A DNA stretch of 34,810 bases from positions 1-34,810 of the forward strand of contig JAJTBE010000010.1 of assembly GCA_021287065.1 (NCBI GenBank), in the 5' to 3' direction. Position 1 is the stretch's first letter. Each line of letters starts with the position of its first letter. Both the position numbers and the translations under genes were made by a program. The notes under the pieces were generated by a model that made no database searches, was not told the DNA's origin, and saw nothing but the letters and a program-made list of their open reading frames with translations. The stretch comes from Bacillota bacterium (GTDB lineage: Bacteria > Vulcanimicrobiota > JAJTBE01). Of the stretch, positions 1 to 8,611 are shown in pieces.

Positions 1-328
1 AACTCAAAACTTTATATAAACATTTTTGTGTATTTTTTGACTAAAAAAATATGTAGTTTAACCGATATTAAAATTTGCCGGAGTTTGTTAACGGTCTATT
101 TGTTGTTTCCTGAAGGTCATCAATACAGATTATAAAAAAGAACCATGTTTTTTAGGAAAAATGTAGGGTTTTATGGCAAAGGATGTAATTCTTATGGTAT
201 ATCCCGGTTTAGGGATTCTTCATGCTATTTTGAATCCTGAATGTGTTCCGGGGATTTCTTAAGAATAGATGCTGTTAAAGATATATAACACAGCATTGGT
301 TGCGGTTTCTTATTTACCAGGAGAATAC
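1..328. other. AT-rich non-coding leader upstream of the response regulator gene
   Basis: This stretch is AT-rich and I see no gene in it. An open frame begins at 269 but the part before 329 has no convincing ribosome binding site and lies upstream of the receiver domain, so I treat it as leader. It should hold the promoter for the two-component locus, but no -35/-10 pair stands out well enough to call. Confidence 0.5.
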
Positions 329-1000
329 ATGCCTGTGAGAGGATATATGGGTATAAAAATACTTATAGCGGATGATCATAAACTGATGAGAGAAGGCTTA
401 AAAGCCCTTCTTGGTAAAGATTCTCAGTTTAATATTGTTGGCGAGGCTTCAGACGGCAGAGTCGCCATCAAGCTGATAAAAGAACTGAATCCCCAGCTTG
501 TCATTATGGATCTTTCCATGCCTGACATGAACGGAATTGACGCTACTGAGCAGATTTGCAGCGACAATCCCTTTATGAAAATTATTATTCTGTCAATGCA
601 CAAAGATAAAAATCTGGTTAAAGATGCGCTTTCAGCAGGAGCATCGGGGTATATACTTAAAGACTGCGCCTTTCAGGAACTGCATCTGGCTATTAATGCC
701 GTGATGAACGGGCAGGTTTATCTGAGCAATGCGCTCAAGGAAAAAGCTATTGAAGATTATGTAGAACTATTGAAAAAAGATAAGCAGAACAGCAATCAGG
801 AACTGACTTCAAGAGAAAGAGAAATTCTCCAGATGATTGCAGAGGGAAAAACATCAAAAGATATCTCAATTTCTCTTGGAATATCTCTTAACACAGTAAA
901 TACTCATAGAAATCACATTATGGAAAAACTTGGGATCGATAACATTGCTCAGCTTACCAAATATGCCATAAGGTTGGGGTTAACTTCCATGTATGACTGA
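329..1000 (+). CDS. NarL/FixJ-type response regulator, REC-HTH(LuxR)
   Basis: A two-domain response regulator that should bind DNA after phosphorylation. The N-terminal receiver domain (about residues 7-125) has the acidic pair in ILIADDHK, the phospho-acceptor Asp61 in VIMDLSMPDMNG and the conserved Lys in YILKD. The C-terminal LuxR-type helix-turn-helix (about 155-220) shows LTSREREILQMIAEGKTSKD and SLNTVNTHRNHIMEKLGI. I place the start at the ATG at 329 because AGGAG sits at 319-323 with a 5-nt spacer; an ATG at 347 (MGIKIL) is an alternative and 269 is unlikely. At 223 aa it is normal for the family. Two kinase genes follow on the same strand, so it probably takes signal from one of them; its target genes are not evident. 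Confidence 0.93.
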   Translation: MPVRGYMGIKILIADDHKLMREGLKALLGKDSQFNIVGEASDGRVAIKLIKELNPQLVIMDLSMPDMNGIDATEQICSDNPFMKIIILSMHKDKNLVKDALSAGASGYILKDCAFQELHLAINAVMNGQVYLSNALKEKAIEDYVELLKKDKQNSNQELTSREREILQMIAEGKTSKDISISLGISLNTVNTHRNHIMEKLGIDNIAQLTKYAIRLGLTSMYD

Positions 1001-1085
1001 GATATCCCGAAGTGATTCGATGTCTTTCTAAGTCTCACATGGATGGAATGTAAATTTAAAAATAATTATTATGGAGTAGTGGGGT

Positions 1086-2231
1086 ATGGTAGCTGGACAA
1101 AAAGAAAGTATCATGATTATCGACGATTCTCCCAACAATCTTATGATACTCGGGAGAATGCTGAAAGAACAGGGGTATCAGGTTTATTCATTTCCACGGG
1201 GGGATTTTGCACTGAAAGCTGCCGCAAAAAAACCGCCTGATTTGATTCTGCTTGATATAAAAATGCCCGGAATGAATGGATACGAAGTCTGTAAAAGACT
1301 AAAAGACAGCAATAGCCTTAGTGAAATTCCGGTGATTTTTATCAGCGCTCTTGATGAAGCAATAGATAAAGTTCAGGCTTTTGGCGCAGGTGGCGTCGAT
1401 TATATCACCAAACCTTTCCAGTTTGAGGAAGTAAGAGTCAGAATTGAAAACCAGCTCAAAATACGCAGGCTTCAGGGCGAATTAAAAGCAAAATACGAAG
1501 CTCTCAAGGAACAGGAAGAACTAAAAGACAATCTTACCCACATGATTGTTCATGATATTGGCTCGGTGCTTACATCCACTGTTCTTGTTCTTCAAATGCT
1601 GATGCTCGATGCAGAATGCATTGGCGGCGAAAACTTTGACATGCTTGCATCTGCCAATCAGTCAGTTGTTCAGATAACTGAAATGGTCAATTCCCTGCTT
1701 GATATCAGCCGTCTTGAAGCTGGAAAAATGCCGGTACATCTGCAGAGAATCGACATGAAGATTTTAGTGGGGGAAGCATTGTCCTATTGCGAAATTCTGG
1801 CTAAAGACAAGAATATAGAACTCGATGTGTCAGGAGATACTGTTTTTGCCTGGGCTGACAGACAGTTAATGAGAAGAGTTATCACCAATCTTGTTATGAA
1901 CTCCATAAAATACTCTCCATCTGATACCATTGTGAGAATTACCTGGCTATCGGATGAACACTCAATTCAATTATCAGTTCAGGATTCCGGTTATGGAATA
2001 CCTGAAGAGTATCAAAGCAAAATCTTTGAAAAGTTTACAGTCGCACGTATGTATAAAACTACCAAATTTCATTCGACAGGCCTCGGTCTTAATTTCTGTA
2101 AACTTGCTGTTGAAGCCCACGGTGGTAGTATCGGGCTCAAAAGTAAATCGGGAAGTGGCAGTACATTCTATTTCTCTCTGCCGGTAAAAAGTATGGCTGA
2201 AGTGGTGGAACCGGCACCCATTTTAAGTTAA
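1086..2231 (+). CDS. Receiver-histidine kinase protein (REC-HisKA-HATPase_c)
   Basis: An N-terminal receiver domain (about residues 8-125) carries the acidic pair IDDS and the phospho-acceptor Asp57 in LLDIKMPGMNG, with Lys109 in the TKPF motif. A short coiled-coil linker (about 125-150) leads to a dimerisation domain with the phospho-acceptor His156 in HMIVHDIGSVL; the usual HDLRNPL continuation is replaced by HDIGSVL. The ATPase domain follows, with an N box (NLVMNSIKYSP), G1 box (DSGYGIP) and G2 box (TGLGLNFCK). There are no membrane segments, so it is a cytoplasmic kinase whose input is a phosphorylated receiver, which suits a phosphorelay. It lies between the NarL-type regulator and the larger hybrid kinase, and the next gene starts 16 nt after its stop. 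Confidence 0.93.
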   Translation: MVAGQKESIMIIDDSPNNLMILGRMLKEQGYQVYSFPRGDFALKAAAKKPPDLILLDIKMPGMNGYEVCKRLKDSNSLSEIPVIFISALDEAIDKVQAFGAGGVDYITKPFQFEEVRVRIENQLKIRRLQGELKAKYEALKEQEELKDNLTHMIVHDIGSVLTSTVLVLQMLMLDAECIGGENFDMLASANQSVVQITEMVNSLLDISRLEAGKMPVHLQRIDMKILVGEALSYCEILAKDKNIELDVSGDTVFAWADRQLMRRVITNLVMNSIKYSPSDTIVRITWLSDEHSIQLSVQDSGYGIPEEYQSKIFEKFTVARMYKTTKFHSTGLGLNFCKLAVEAHGGSIGLKSKSGSGSTFYFSLPVKSMAEVVEPAPILS

Positions 2232-2247
2232 TGTCAGGTGGTTTAAT

Positions 2248-4704
2248 ATGGATTTATATGAAAACAACAAATCCGCAGAAAGCAGTTTATGCCGCTCTGA
2301 AAACTGTAACATAACAAGAGAAAATCTCAAATTCACTGACTATGGAGAAATCCTGAAAGCTCTGTATGAGTGCGAGTCAAAAATGTCTATGGTGGTTGAG
2401 GAATCTCCATATCCTTTGGTTATTCATGCAGAAGATGGGGAAATTCTGAAAATCAGCAAATCATGGTCAGAGATATCGGGATATACTCACAACGAAATAC
2501 CAAATCTCAACTCCTGGAGTGAAAAGGTTTACGGCGTAAGTATTGAAAACGCCTGTAAGAGATTCACTTCCCTTTATGGTATTCAGGAAAGAATTCATGA
2601 AGGCGAATTTACACTCACTATTAAAAACGGAGAGAAGAGAATCTGGGATTTCAGCTCATCGCCTCTCGGACAGTTGCCGGACGGCAGAAGAACTGTTATG
2701 AGCATGGCTGTTGATGTTACAGAGCGTAAAGCTATGCTGAAGGAACTTAACCTTCACAGAAACCACCTTGAGGAACTGGTTAAAGAGCGGACAACCGATC
2801 TCGAAAGATCAAGAAAAGCTGCACTGAGTATCATGCAGGATGCCACAATACAGAGACAGAAAACCGAAGAACTGATGGTTAAACTCAGAGAGTCCAATCG
2901 TCAGATCGAAACTCTGAAACAACAGATCGAATATATTCTTGGAGCTACAAAAACCGGACTGGATATAATCGATGAGGATTTCAACCTCCTGTACATAGAC
3001 CCTGAATGGCAGAAAATATATGGGGATAATAAGGGCAAAAAATGTTACGAATACTTTTGTGATCACAAGGCACCCTGTGAAAACTGCGGTATTCCCGCAG
3101 CTATAGATAGTAAAGTTGTTACAATATGGGAGTATAAACTTGTTAAGGAAAAAGACAGGCCTGTTCAGGTTACTTCCATTCCTTATCAGGATAGCAAAGG
3201 GAAATGGGTTGTTGCGGAAGTAAAAGTGGATATTTCCGAAAGAAAAAGAATGGAAAAGGAACTTTTAAAGGCAAAGGAAGCCTCTGACCTTGCCAACAAA
3301 GCCAAAAGTGCGTTTCTTGCAAACATGTCTCATGAAATCAGAACCCCTATGCACGCTATTCTCGGATACACTCAGCTTTTAATGAGAAATCATAATCTCG
3401 AACCTGTTCAGAGGGAATACCTCGACATAATAAACCGAAGCGGAAACCATCTTCTGGCACTTCTCAACGATGTGCTCGAAATGTCGAAAATTGAAGCAGG
3501 CAAAATTACGATAAATAAAACAAGCTTCAGTCTCAGGGAATTAATCAATGATATTGAGCTTATGTTCAGCGCCCAGGCTCAGATGAAAGGCTTATATTTT
3601 TACATCATTGAAGACGGGTATTTATTTCCGGATATCTACACCGACAGGGAAAAGGTGCGTCAGATTTTAAGCAATCTGCTTACCAACGCCGTCAAATTTA
3701 CGGAAAAAGGCGGAATTAAGGTAACTGTGGGAAGCGAATTAATAGCTCATCAATACGGGGGAGACCCCGTATTCAGGTTTAAATTTGAAGTTGAGGATAC
3801 GGGCTGTGGTATAGCAGAAGACGAGATAAACAAGGTATTTGCCCCGTTTGAGCAGACAAGGAGCGGTATTAACTCCAATACGGGAACAGGCCTCGGTATG
3901 CCCATCAGCAGACAGTATGCCAGACTTCTTGGCGGTGATTTGAAGTTTTCAAGTGCTGTTGATTCAGGGACGGTTTTCAGTTTTGATTTTGAAGCAAAGG
4001 CAGTTGAGTCAAATACTGCCAGATATGTTGAGTCAGCATTTTCCGATGTTTCCTGCCTTGCTCCGGGCGAGCAGGAATGGCGGATTCTCGTGGTGGATGA
4101 TAACGAAACAAACAGGTTTATGCTGGTTCAGCTTCTCAATCATGCCGGTTTTTCCGTTGCCGAAGCCTGTGACGGCAATCATGCAATAGAGCAGTTTGAC
4201 ATGTTTAAGCCGCATGTCATATTGCTTGATATAAAGATGCCAGGTATAAACGGATTTGAAACTGCAAAACTCATAAGGCAGTCAGAAGAGGGGAAAGTTG
4301 TTAAAATCCTCGCTGTTTCTGCAAGCGTATTGAATGAAACCCTTGAAACCGATTCAAAGGCTGATATGGATGGATATATCCTTAAACCATTCCGTGAAGA
4401 GGAAATTTTCAGAAAAATCCACAATCTTACCGGAGTTAAATATGTGTTTAAGAAAAGTATCATCGAAGATGCTGAATCGGTAGCCGTATCTTATGACATA
4501 ATGAAAAACGCAGTTAAATCAGTGCCTGACGAAGTCAAAAACCGTTTTCTTGAAGCTCTGGAAATCGGTGATATGACTTCAATGCAGGAACTCATAACCG
4601 AAATTGCAAAAATCAATGAAGATCTGTCAGATACTATGATTGCTCTTGCTTCAAGATTTGATTATGCTGGCCTTTCAAAGCTTTTTGAAAGGGAAACCGT
4701 CTGA
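2248..4704 (+). CDS. Hybrid sensor histidine kinase (PAS-PAS-HisKA-HATPase_c-REC)
   Basis: An 818-aa soluble hybrid kinase. Two PAS domains lie at about residues 45-165 and 225-340, separated by a coiled coil that begins with the PAC-style tail (VDVTERKAMLKEL). The second PAS contains a four-cysteine pattern at Cys266, Cys271, Cys277 and Cys280. The phospho-acceptor is His362 in NMSHEIRTPMHAILGY; the ATPase domain has NLLTNAVKFTEKG, DTGCGIAEDE and GTGLGMPISRQY. A receiver domain (about 605-720) has the DDNE pair and Asp661 in ILLDIKMPGING. The last 90 residues form a helical tail of a kind often seen after hybrid-kinase receivers; it has no obvious HPt histidine motif. The start is supported by AGGTGG 7 nt upstream. 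The signal sensed is unknown; a metal- or redox-linked role for the cysteines is inference. Confidence 0.94.
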   Translation: MDLYENNKSAESSLCRSENCNITRENLKFTDYGEILKALYECESKMSMVVEESPYPLVIHAEDGEILKISKSWSEISGYTHNEIPNLNSWSEKVYGVSIENACKRFTSLYGIQERIHEGEFTLTIKNGEKRIWDFSSSPLGQLPDGRRTVMSMAVDVTERKAMLKELNLHRNHLEELVKERTTDLERSRKAALSIMQDATIQRQKTEELMVKLRESNRQIETLKQQIEYILGATKTGLDIIDEDFNLLYIDPEWQKIYGDNKGKKCYEYFCDHKAPCENCGIPAAIDSKVVTIWEYKLVKEKDRPVQVTSIPYQDSKGKWVVAEVKVDISERKRMEKELLKAKEASDLANKAKSAFLANMSHEIRTPMHAILGYTQLLMRNHNLEPVQREYLDIINRSGNHLLALLNDVLEMSKIEAGKITINKTSFSLRELINDIELMFSAQAQMKGLYFYIIEDGYLFPDIYTDREKVRQILSNLLTNAVKFTEKGGIKVTVGSELIAHQYGGDPVFRFKFEVEDTGCGIAEDEINKVFAPFEQTRSGINSNTGTGLGMPISRQYARLLGGDLKFSSAVDSGTVFSFDFEAKAVESNTARYVESAFSDVSCLAPGEQEWRILVVDDNETNRFMLVQLLNHAGFSVAEACDGNHAIEQFDMFKPHVILLDIKMPGINGFETAKLIRQSEEGKVVKILAVSASVLNETLETDSKADMDGYILKPFREEEIFRKIHNLTGVKYVFKKSIIEDAESVAVSYDIMKNAVKSVPDEVKNRFLEALEIGDMTSMQELITEIAKINEDLSDTMIALASRFDYAGLSKLFERETV

Positions 4705-4735
4705 TAACAGGTCTATCTTTGCGGATTTTCCGTAT

Positions 4736-4762
4736 ATGCAGATCTCCTGCATTTTGATCTTT
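4736..4762 (+). terminator. Possible weak terminator between convergent genes
   Basis: ATGCAG and CTGCAT (4736-4741 and 4747-4752) form a 6-bp hairpin with a 5-nt loop, followed by a broken T run. It lies 31 nt after the hybrid kinase stop and just past the 3' end of the converging DUF1841 gene, where a terminator is expected. The stem is short and the T tract interrupted, so the call is tentative. Confidence 0.35.
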
Positions 4763-5177
4763 AGTTCCTTATAAACTTTTTAATTCTTTTGCTGTAATTT
4801 TCTTCATCAAAAGTCCGCTGTTCTTTGAGCATACTGAAAAGTTCGTCTGCCATTATTATCATAAGGTTATGCTCCGCTTCGTGGGGAGATGCGCCCTGTG
4901 AGATAAGGGAATCGTATGCTTCTTTTACAGCCGGGGGGTTATTTCTTTCTATCTGATTTCTGACAATCGAATGAAAAGCGATGTGGGCGAATGGATTTTC
5001 TTCATTTTTCCGGTTCAGTGAATCATAAATGGAATCACTGCTCCACACTTTTTCCATTTCAGGATGATCTTCCATAGCTTTGAGAAAATGCCGTTCCTCT
5101 TCGTTCAGATTATGCCTTTCCTCTCTTTTTCTCCATATATTGAGAAAGAGTTCTTGTCTGCTCAGAGATTCAAACAT
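4761..5177 (-). CDS. DUF1841 family protein
   Basis: A 138-aa soluble, charged, helical protein. It matches the DUF1841 pattern as I recall it: an N-terminal FLNIWRKR segment, an HPEM motif near residue 38, NPFAHIAFHSIVRNQI in the middle, and EAEHNLMIIMADELF towards the C-terminus. The repeated His residues spaced along helices (HPE, FAHIAFH, EAEH) recall a metal-binding helical bundle, but I know of no established function for the family. A GGTGGGA element about 7 nt upstream supports the ATG at 5177. It is the last gene of the minus-strand series and starts 3 nt after the MFS gene stop, so it is probably translated with the transporter. Confidence 0.75.
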   Translation of the reverse strand: MFESLSRQELFLNIWRKREERHNLNEEERHFLKAMEDHPEMEKVWSSDSIYDSLNRKNEENPFAHIAFHSIVRNQIERNNPPAVKEAYDSLISQGASPHEAEHNLMIIMADELFSMLKEQRTFDEENYSKRIKKFIRN

Positions 5178-5180
5178 ATA

Positions 5181-6371
5181 TTATCCCACCTTTGTATTTT
5201 TTCGCAGTACGGTTTTCCACTGAACAAATATCAGAATAGCTGCGCCCAGTAAAAAACAGGAGCTGATGATCGACTGAAAAGCTGTAATGCCTATGGCATC
5301 CATGTATTTTCCCGCAAACCAGGAAACGATTGCAAGTCCCGTCCATGCAGTCAGTGTGTTGAGTGTGCCAAAAACAGTTTTATTTTCCGATTCAGGAAAC
5401 ATGTCAGGAATAGTAATTACAACCGCCATACAATAAATCCTGTCCATAATTACAAACAATGTTATTGCCCCAATTGCTGCCGAAACCGGAAGATTTCCGC
5501 TGATGAATGAAAAAAGCGCCGCCCCTGACATCACTATTGATGAAAGAAACATAAATCCATAACCGAATTTTGAAATTAATTTGGGTACAAAGAAATTGAT
5601 CAGAGCTTCACCAAGACCGATGTAAAAGAACGCCGCTGCGATATTTTCCGTTTTTAAGCCGTAGTGCTTGATAAACCATATACCGGCAATGGAATAAATT
5701 CCGAAATAGCAAATTCTGTTTGTCATAAACCCGAGATAGAAGGTGAAACCGTATTTCAGCTTCAGCGCTGACCAGTAATCTTTAAGAAGGCTTGCAGGGT
5801 TGAATCCACCCGATGTTGTTTCAGCTTTTCTCAGGTTGAAAAACAGAACCGCACCGGAGATCAGGATTAGAACGGCAAAAACAGTAAATGGAAAAATGAG
5901 TCCGGCATGTTTCGATGAAAAGCCTGCGAAAGGCACTCCGAATGCAGTGGATAATGCTCTTGCAGACATTAGAACGGAAATCATTGCCTGATAATAAACT
6001 CTGTCAACGCCATAAAAGGCAACCCACCACATAATTGAGGCGATGAGGCCTGAACAGAAGCCGAATATAAGCCTTGCCCAGAGTGCTGCGGTAAAGTTGT
6101 GAACCAGAAGGAATAATATAAGAGAAACAGCCATTACAGAAGATGCTGCAATTATGAGATTCTTAGGTTGATATGTTTTAACAAGACCGGGTCCAAGAAT
6201 CAGTCCTGCAAGAATTCCAATGGTCCCCCATGATATAAATAAAAGAACATGTTGCGTCGAAATTCCGAAATGAGTATGCAGAGGCTCCACAAGGGGTGAA
6301 ATCGAGCAGTCAACTGCATTGAAGGCAAAAATCAGGATCAGTGAAAAGACAACTGCAATTTTATCTTTCAA
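5181..6371 (-). CDS. MFS transporter, 12 membrane segments
   Basis: A 396-aa membrane protein made almost wholly of hydrophobic segments, with the length and two-halves layout of a major facilitator. A basic loop between halves (about residues 185-205) divides the segments, and RLIFGFCSGLIASIMWW resembles the cytoplasmic-loop region of the family. Substrate cannot be read from the sequence. It starts with TTG at 6371: GAGG lies 6 nt upstream and the start overlaps the end of the ATP-grasp gene by 11 nt, which points to translational coupling. As the only transporter among a methyltransferase, radical SAM enzyme and ATP-grasp ligase it is a good candidate exporter (or importer) for their product or substrate. 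Confidence 0.88.
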   Translation of the reverse strand: MKDKIAVVFSLILIFAFNAVDCSISPLVEPLHTHFGISTQHVLLFISWGTIGILAGLILGPGLVKTYQPKNLIIAASSVMAVSLILFLLVHNFTAALWARLIFGFCSGLIASIMWWVAFYGVDRVYYQAMISVLMSARALSTAFGVPFAGFSSKHAGLIFPFTVFAVLILISGAVLFFNLRKAETTSGGFNPASLLKDYWSALKLKYGFTFYLGFMTNRICYFGIYSIAGIWFIKHYGLKTENIAAAFFYIGLGEALINFFVPKLISKFGYGFMFLSSIVMSGAALFSFISGNLPVSAAIGAITLFVIMDRIYCMAVVITIPDMFPESENKTVFGTLNTLTAWTGLAIVSWFAGKYMDAIGITAFQSIISSCFLLGAAILIFVQWKTVLRKNTKVG

Positions 6372-7668
6372 TGCAAACCTCGGATACCGGGGTTTCGGTC
6401 TGAAGATGAAGGTTGAGAAGTTCTCTTACCGATTCCGTATATTTAGCGGAATCACCCACAATCAGCAAACCTGCTTTTCCGTCAAGGATTGGCGTCGAAA
6501 TTATTACGCCCCTGTTTGTATCCGGCTTTTCGATAAGCAGGCTTCTTCCTTCAAATTGAATTTTACGGATTACAGCTTCAAGCATACTGAAATCTTCCAT
6601 GCCTTCAGGGAGTGAGTATTTGCCATAGTAAAGCAGGTTTGTATGCTCGTTCAGCCCGCCGGGAAGACCTGCAGCCAGATCCACCATACAGCTCAATCCA
6701 TTATGCCGGAAGTTTATCTCAATGGCGATGATTTCATTTTCACCGTTTCTGTTGACAATGCCCCAGTCCATATTCAGGTAGCCTCTGGCTCCCATTTTGT
6801 AGATAATTTCCGCAAAACTAAGAGTAAGGTTCCTGATTTTTATCGATGTTTCTCTGCACGAACATGGATAGGAAAATCCGCTCCATAATCCGTGAACGAA
6901 TATCTGTTCATCATCACCAAGATACATATACCCGTCATCGCCGATAAGAGCAAGGGAGCCGATTGTGCATTTAAGATCAAGGAATTCCTCAATCTTAACA
7001 CCGCCGCCGTTATACCATTCCGGCAGTGCTTTAATCAGTTCATCGGGAGTGCCGCTGAGGTTTCCCGCTCCTCCGGCATATTCAGCTTTTCTGAGCATAA
7101 GCTTTTTGAAGCCTTTTGAATCCATTTCGCTGATAGCGTAAAGTATTCCATCCTGTGTTTCCGAATAAAAACCCTCTGCGGTTTTTGCACCTGCGGAAAC
7201 TGCGATTTCCTCAAATCTTCCCTTGTGGTTAAGCTGCCGGATTAACCCTGTGCGGACAAGGGTTGCAGGAGTTCTTCCCGAAGGAATGCCTGTGAGTTTA
7301 GACAGCTTGAGGATTTCAGTGGTTTCCAGATATGGTTCGAATGTAGCGGTTCCCTTTCTTCCCATTTCCCTGAGCATTTCCATAACATCCGGATTCATAA
7401 TGATTGATGAGGCAAGGGAATAGGGGGTCGAAATTTTATCAAGGGTAATCAGCCAGCTAAGATCAGGATTCAGTCCTTTTAAATTTGCAATATATCCTGC
7501 AAAATCATGGCATAGATGTCCCGCAGAAATGAAATAATCTCCCGGTTCCATACATATCAGATACCGGATTAGATTTTTTTTCACCATCACAGGCACATAA
7601 AAAGATTCGTAGAGCAGGTCGTCCCGGGGGACCAGCTCATCGAGGTTCATAAGCCAGATTTTAGGCAT
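6361..7668 (-). CDS. ATP-grasp ligase-like protein with pre-ATP-grasp N-terminal domain
   Basis: A 435-aa protein whose second half has the features of an ATP-grasp fold: a nucleotide-contacting strand and glycine loop (LMLRKAEYAGGAGNL, near residue 195), a central VKIEEFLDL strand, a DDEQIF segment, and a late metal-binding motif IEINFRHNG (near residue 330). The first 130 residues resemble the pre-ATP-grasp domain found with PGM1-type peptide ligases (phrases such as ATFEPYLETTEILKLSKLTGIP). Such enzymes join a carboxylate, activated as acyl phosphate, to an amine. Here the substrate is unknown. The gene overlaps the radical SAM gene by 8 nt upstream and the MFS gene by 11 nt downstream, so it is firmly part of the same cassette. 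The PGM1 comparison is from memory of the family, not a search. Confidence 0.78.
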   Translation of the reverse strand: MPKIWLMNLDELVPRDDLLYESFYVPVMVKKNLIRYLICMEPGDYFISAGHLCHDFAGYIANLKGLNPDLSWLITLDKISTPYSLASSIIMNPDVMEMLREMGRKGTATFEPYLETTEILKLSKLTGIPSGRTPATLVRTGLIRQLNHKGRFEEIAVSAGAKTAEGFYSETQDGILYAISEMDSKGFKKLMLRKAEYAGGAGNLSGTPDELIKALPEWYNGGGVKIEEFLDLKCTIGSLALIGDDGYMYLGDDEQIFVHGLWSGFSYPCSCRETSIKIRNLTLSFAEIIYKMGARGYLNMDWGIVNRNGENEIIAIEINFRHNGLSCMVDLAAGLPGGLNEHTNLLYYGKYSLPEGMEDFSMLEAVIRKIQFEGRSLLIEKPDTNRGVIISTPILDGKAGLLIVGDSAKYTESVRELLNLHLQTETPVSEVCIER

Positions 7669-8611
7669 AGAAGCTGCCGTCGCATGAAGGACAGGTTTTT
7701 TCTTCTATGTTTATGGTGCCGGGATCATTTTTTATCGAACACAGAACAAAATCAAAACCCATTTTATTTAACAAACCGGAAATTGTGGAAACGCTCCGGG
7801 TTCTTGCCTCTGGTGATGGGAAGAAATATGTGGTTTCAGCCTGAGTGGGAAGACACTGTTTTGAATCATCAGTTATATACGAAGAAAGGACTTTTTCCAT
7901 AACCGGTTCTTCAATGGATTTTCTCATGTTGGCTATAATGTCGTCAGACAGAAGCAGGTATGAGAACATAACCCTGTTAAGCCCCCGTTTTTTCAGATCT
8001 TCCAGAAAAGGAACCATAACTTCTTCCGTATCTTCAAACCCAGTGATAAGGGGATCCATATGGATTGTCACCCTTGCTCCCGCTTCCTGAGCTTTTACCG
8101 CTCCGTCAAGTCTTTTGTTCAGTGGTGTTGAATAAGGTTCGAACCTTACTCCCGAATCAGGCTTCGCAGCCACATTGAACGAGAATTTCTGCGGATATTC
8201 CCTTATGAGGCTTAAAATATCCTCATCCGGTTTTCCTTTGGTGGTGATAATAATTCTTTCCACATCAGATTCACAGATGGTTTTCAAAATCTTATATGTC
8301 AGGCCGCTTTTTTTGAATGAAGGTGTGAGTATATCCGTAAAACGGCATAACTTCAGTGTTTTAACTTTATTATCCCTTAATTCTGATGCTATGTTTGCCA
8401 GAAGTTCATTTTCTTCAAACAGAGGTTTTGGCTTTGTATAACTTGTTTCCATCTGTTCGAGTTTGTCGTTGACAACAGAACGGCAGCATGCATAGCAGTA
8501 AACACAGGCATGCTCGCATCCCGCCCAGGGTTCCAGATAATGGTAGTTTCCATACCAGCAGGTTCCGAGGCAGCCGGGGGAAATAAGGGTAAGAGTTTCG
8601 GTTTCAGCCAT
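7661..8611 (-). CDS. Radical SAM protein, SPL-like
   Basis: A 316-aa radical SAM enzyme. The cluster motif Cys32-x3-Cys36-x2-Cys39 is in PWAGCEHACVYCYACC, followed by two more cysteines (42, 43). The context LEP.AGCEHxCVYCYA recalls the spore-photoproduct-lyase-like radical SAM group. It has an extra N-terminal Cys14-x3-Cys18 pair and a C-terminal Cys-x2-Cys (TCPSCDGSFY), which could bind a second cluster or zinc. The middle has TTKGKPDEDILSL and HMDPLITGFEDTEEV, matching the barrel strands of that group. The ATG directly follows the methyltransferase stop (TAAATG), with AAGG upstream. Its reaction cannot be predicted; DNA repair, as in spore photoproduct lyase, is not implied by the setting. 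Confidence 0.88.
   Translation of the reverse strand: MAETETLTLISPGCLGTCWYGNYHYLEPWAGCEHACVYCYACCRSVVNDKLEQMETSYTKPKPLFEENELLANIASELRDNKVKTLKLCRFTDILTPSFKKSGLTYKILKTICESDVERIIITTKGKPDEDILSLIREYPQKFSFNVAAKPDSGVRFEPYSTPLNKRLDGAVKAQEAGARVTIHMDPLITGFEDTEEVMVPFLEDLKKRGLNRVMFSYLLLSDDIIANMRKSIEEPVMEKVLSSYITDDSKQCLPTQAETTYFFPSPEARTRSVSTISGLLNKMGFDFVLCSIKNDPGTINIEEKTCPSCDGSFYA

Noticed and set aside
36..65. TTGACT as a -35 box near the window start
   Set aside because: No acceptable -10 box lies 16-18 nt downstream, and the stretch is AT-rich enough for chance matches.
7330..7345. GGTTCGAAT, reminiscent of a tRNA T arm (also GGTTCGAAC near 8136)
   Set aside because: Both lie inside well-supported coding sequence and no acceptor or anticodon stems can be drawn around them.
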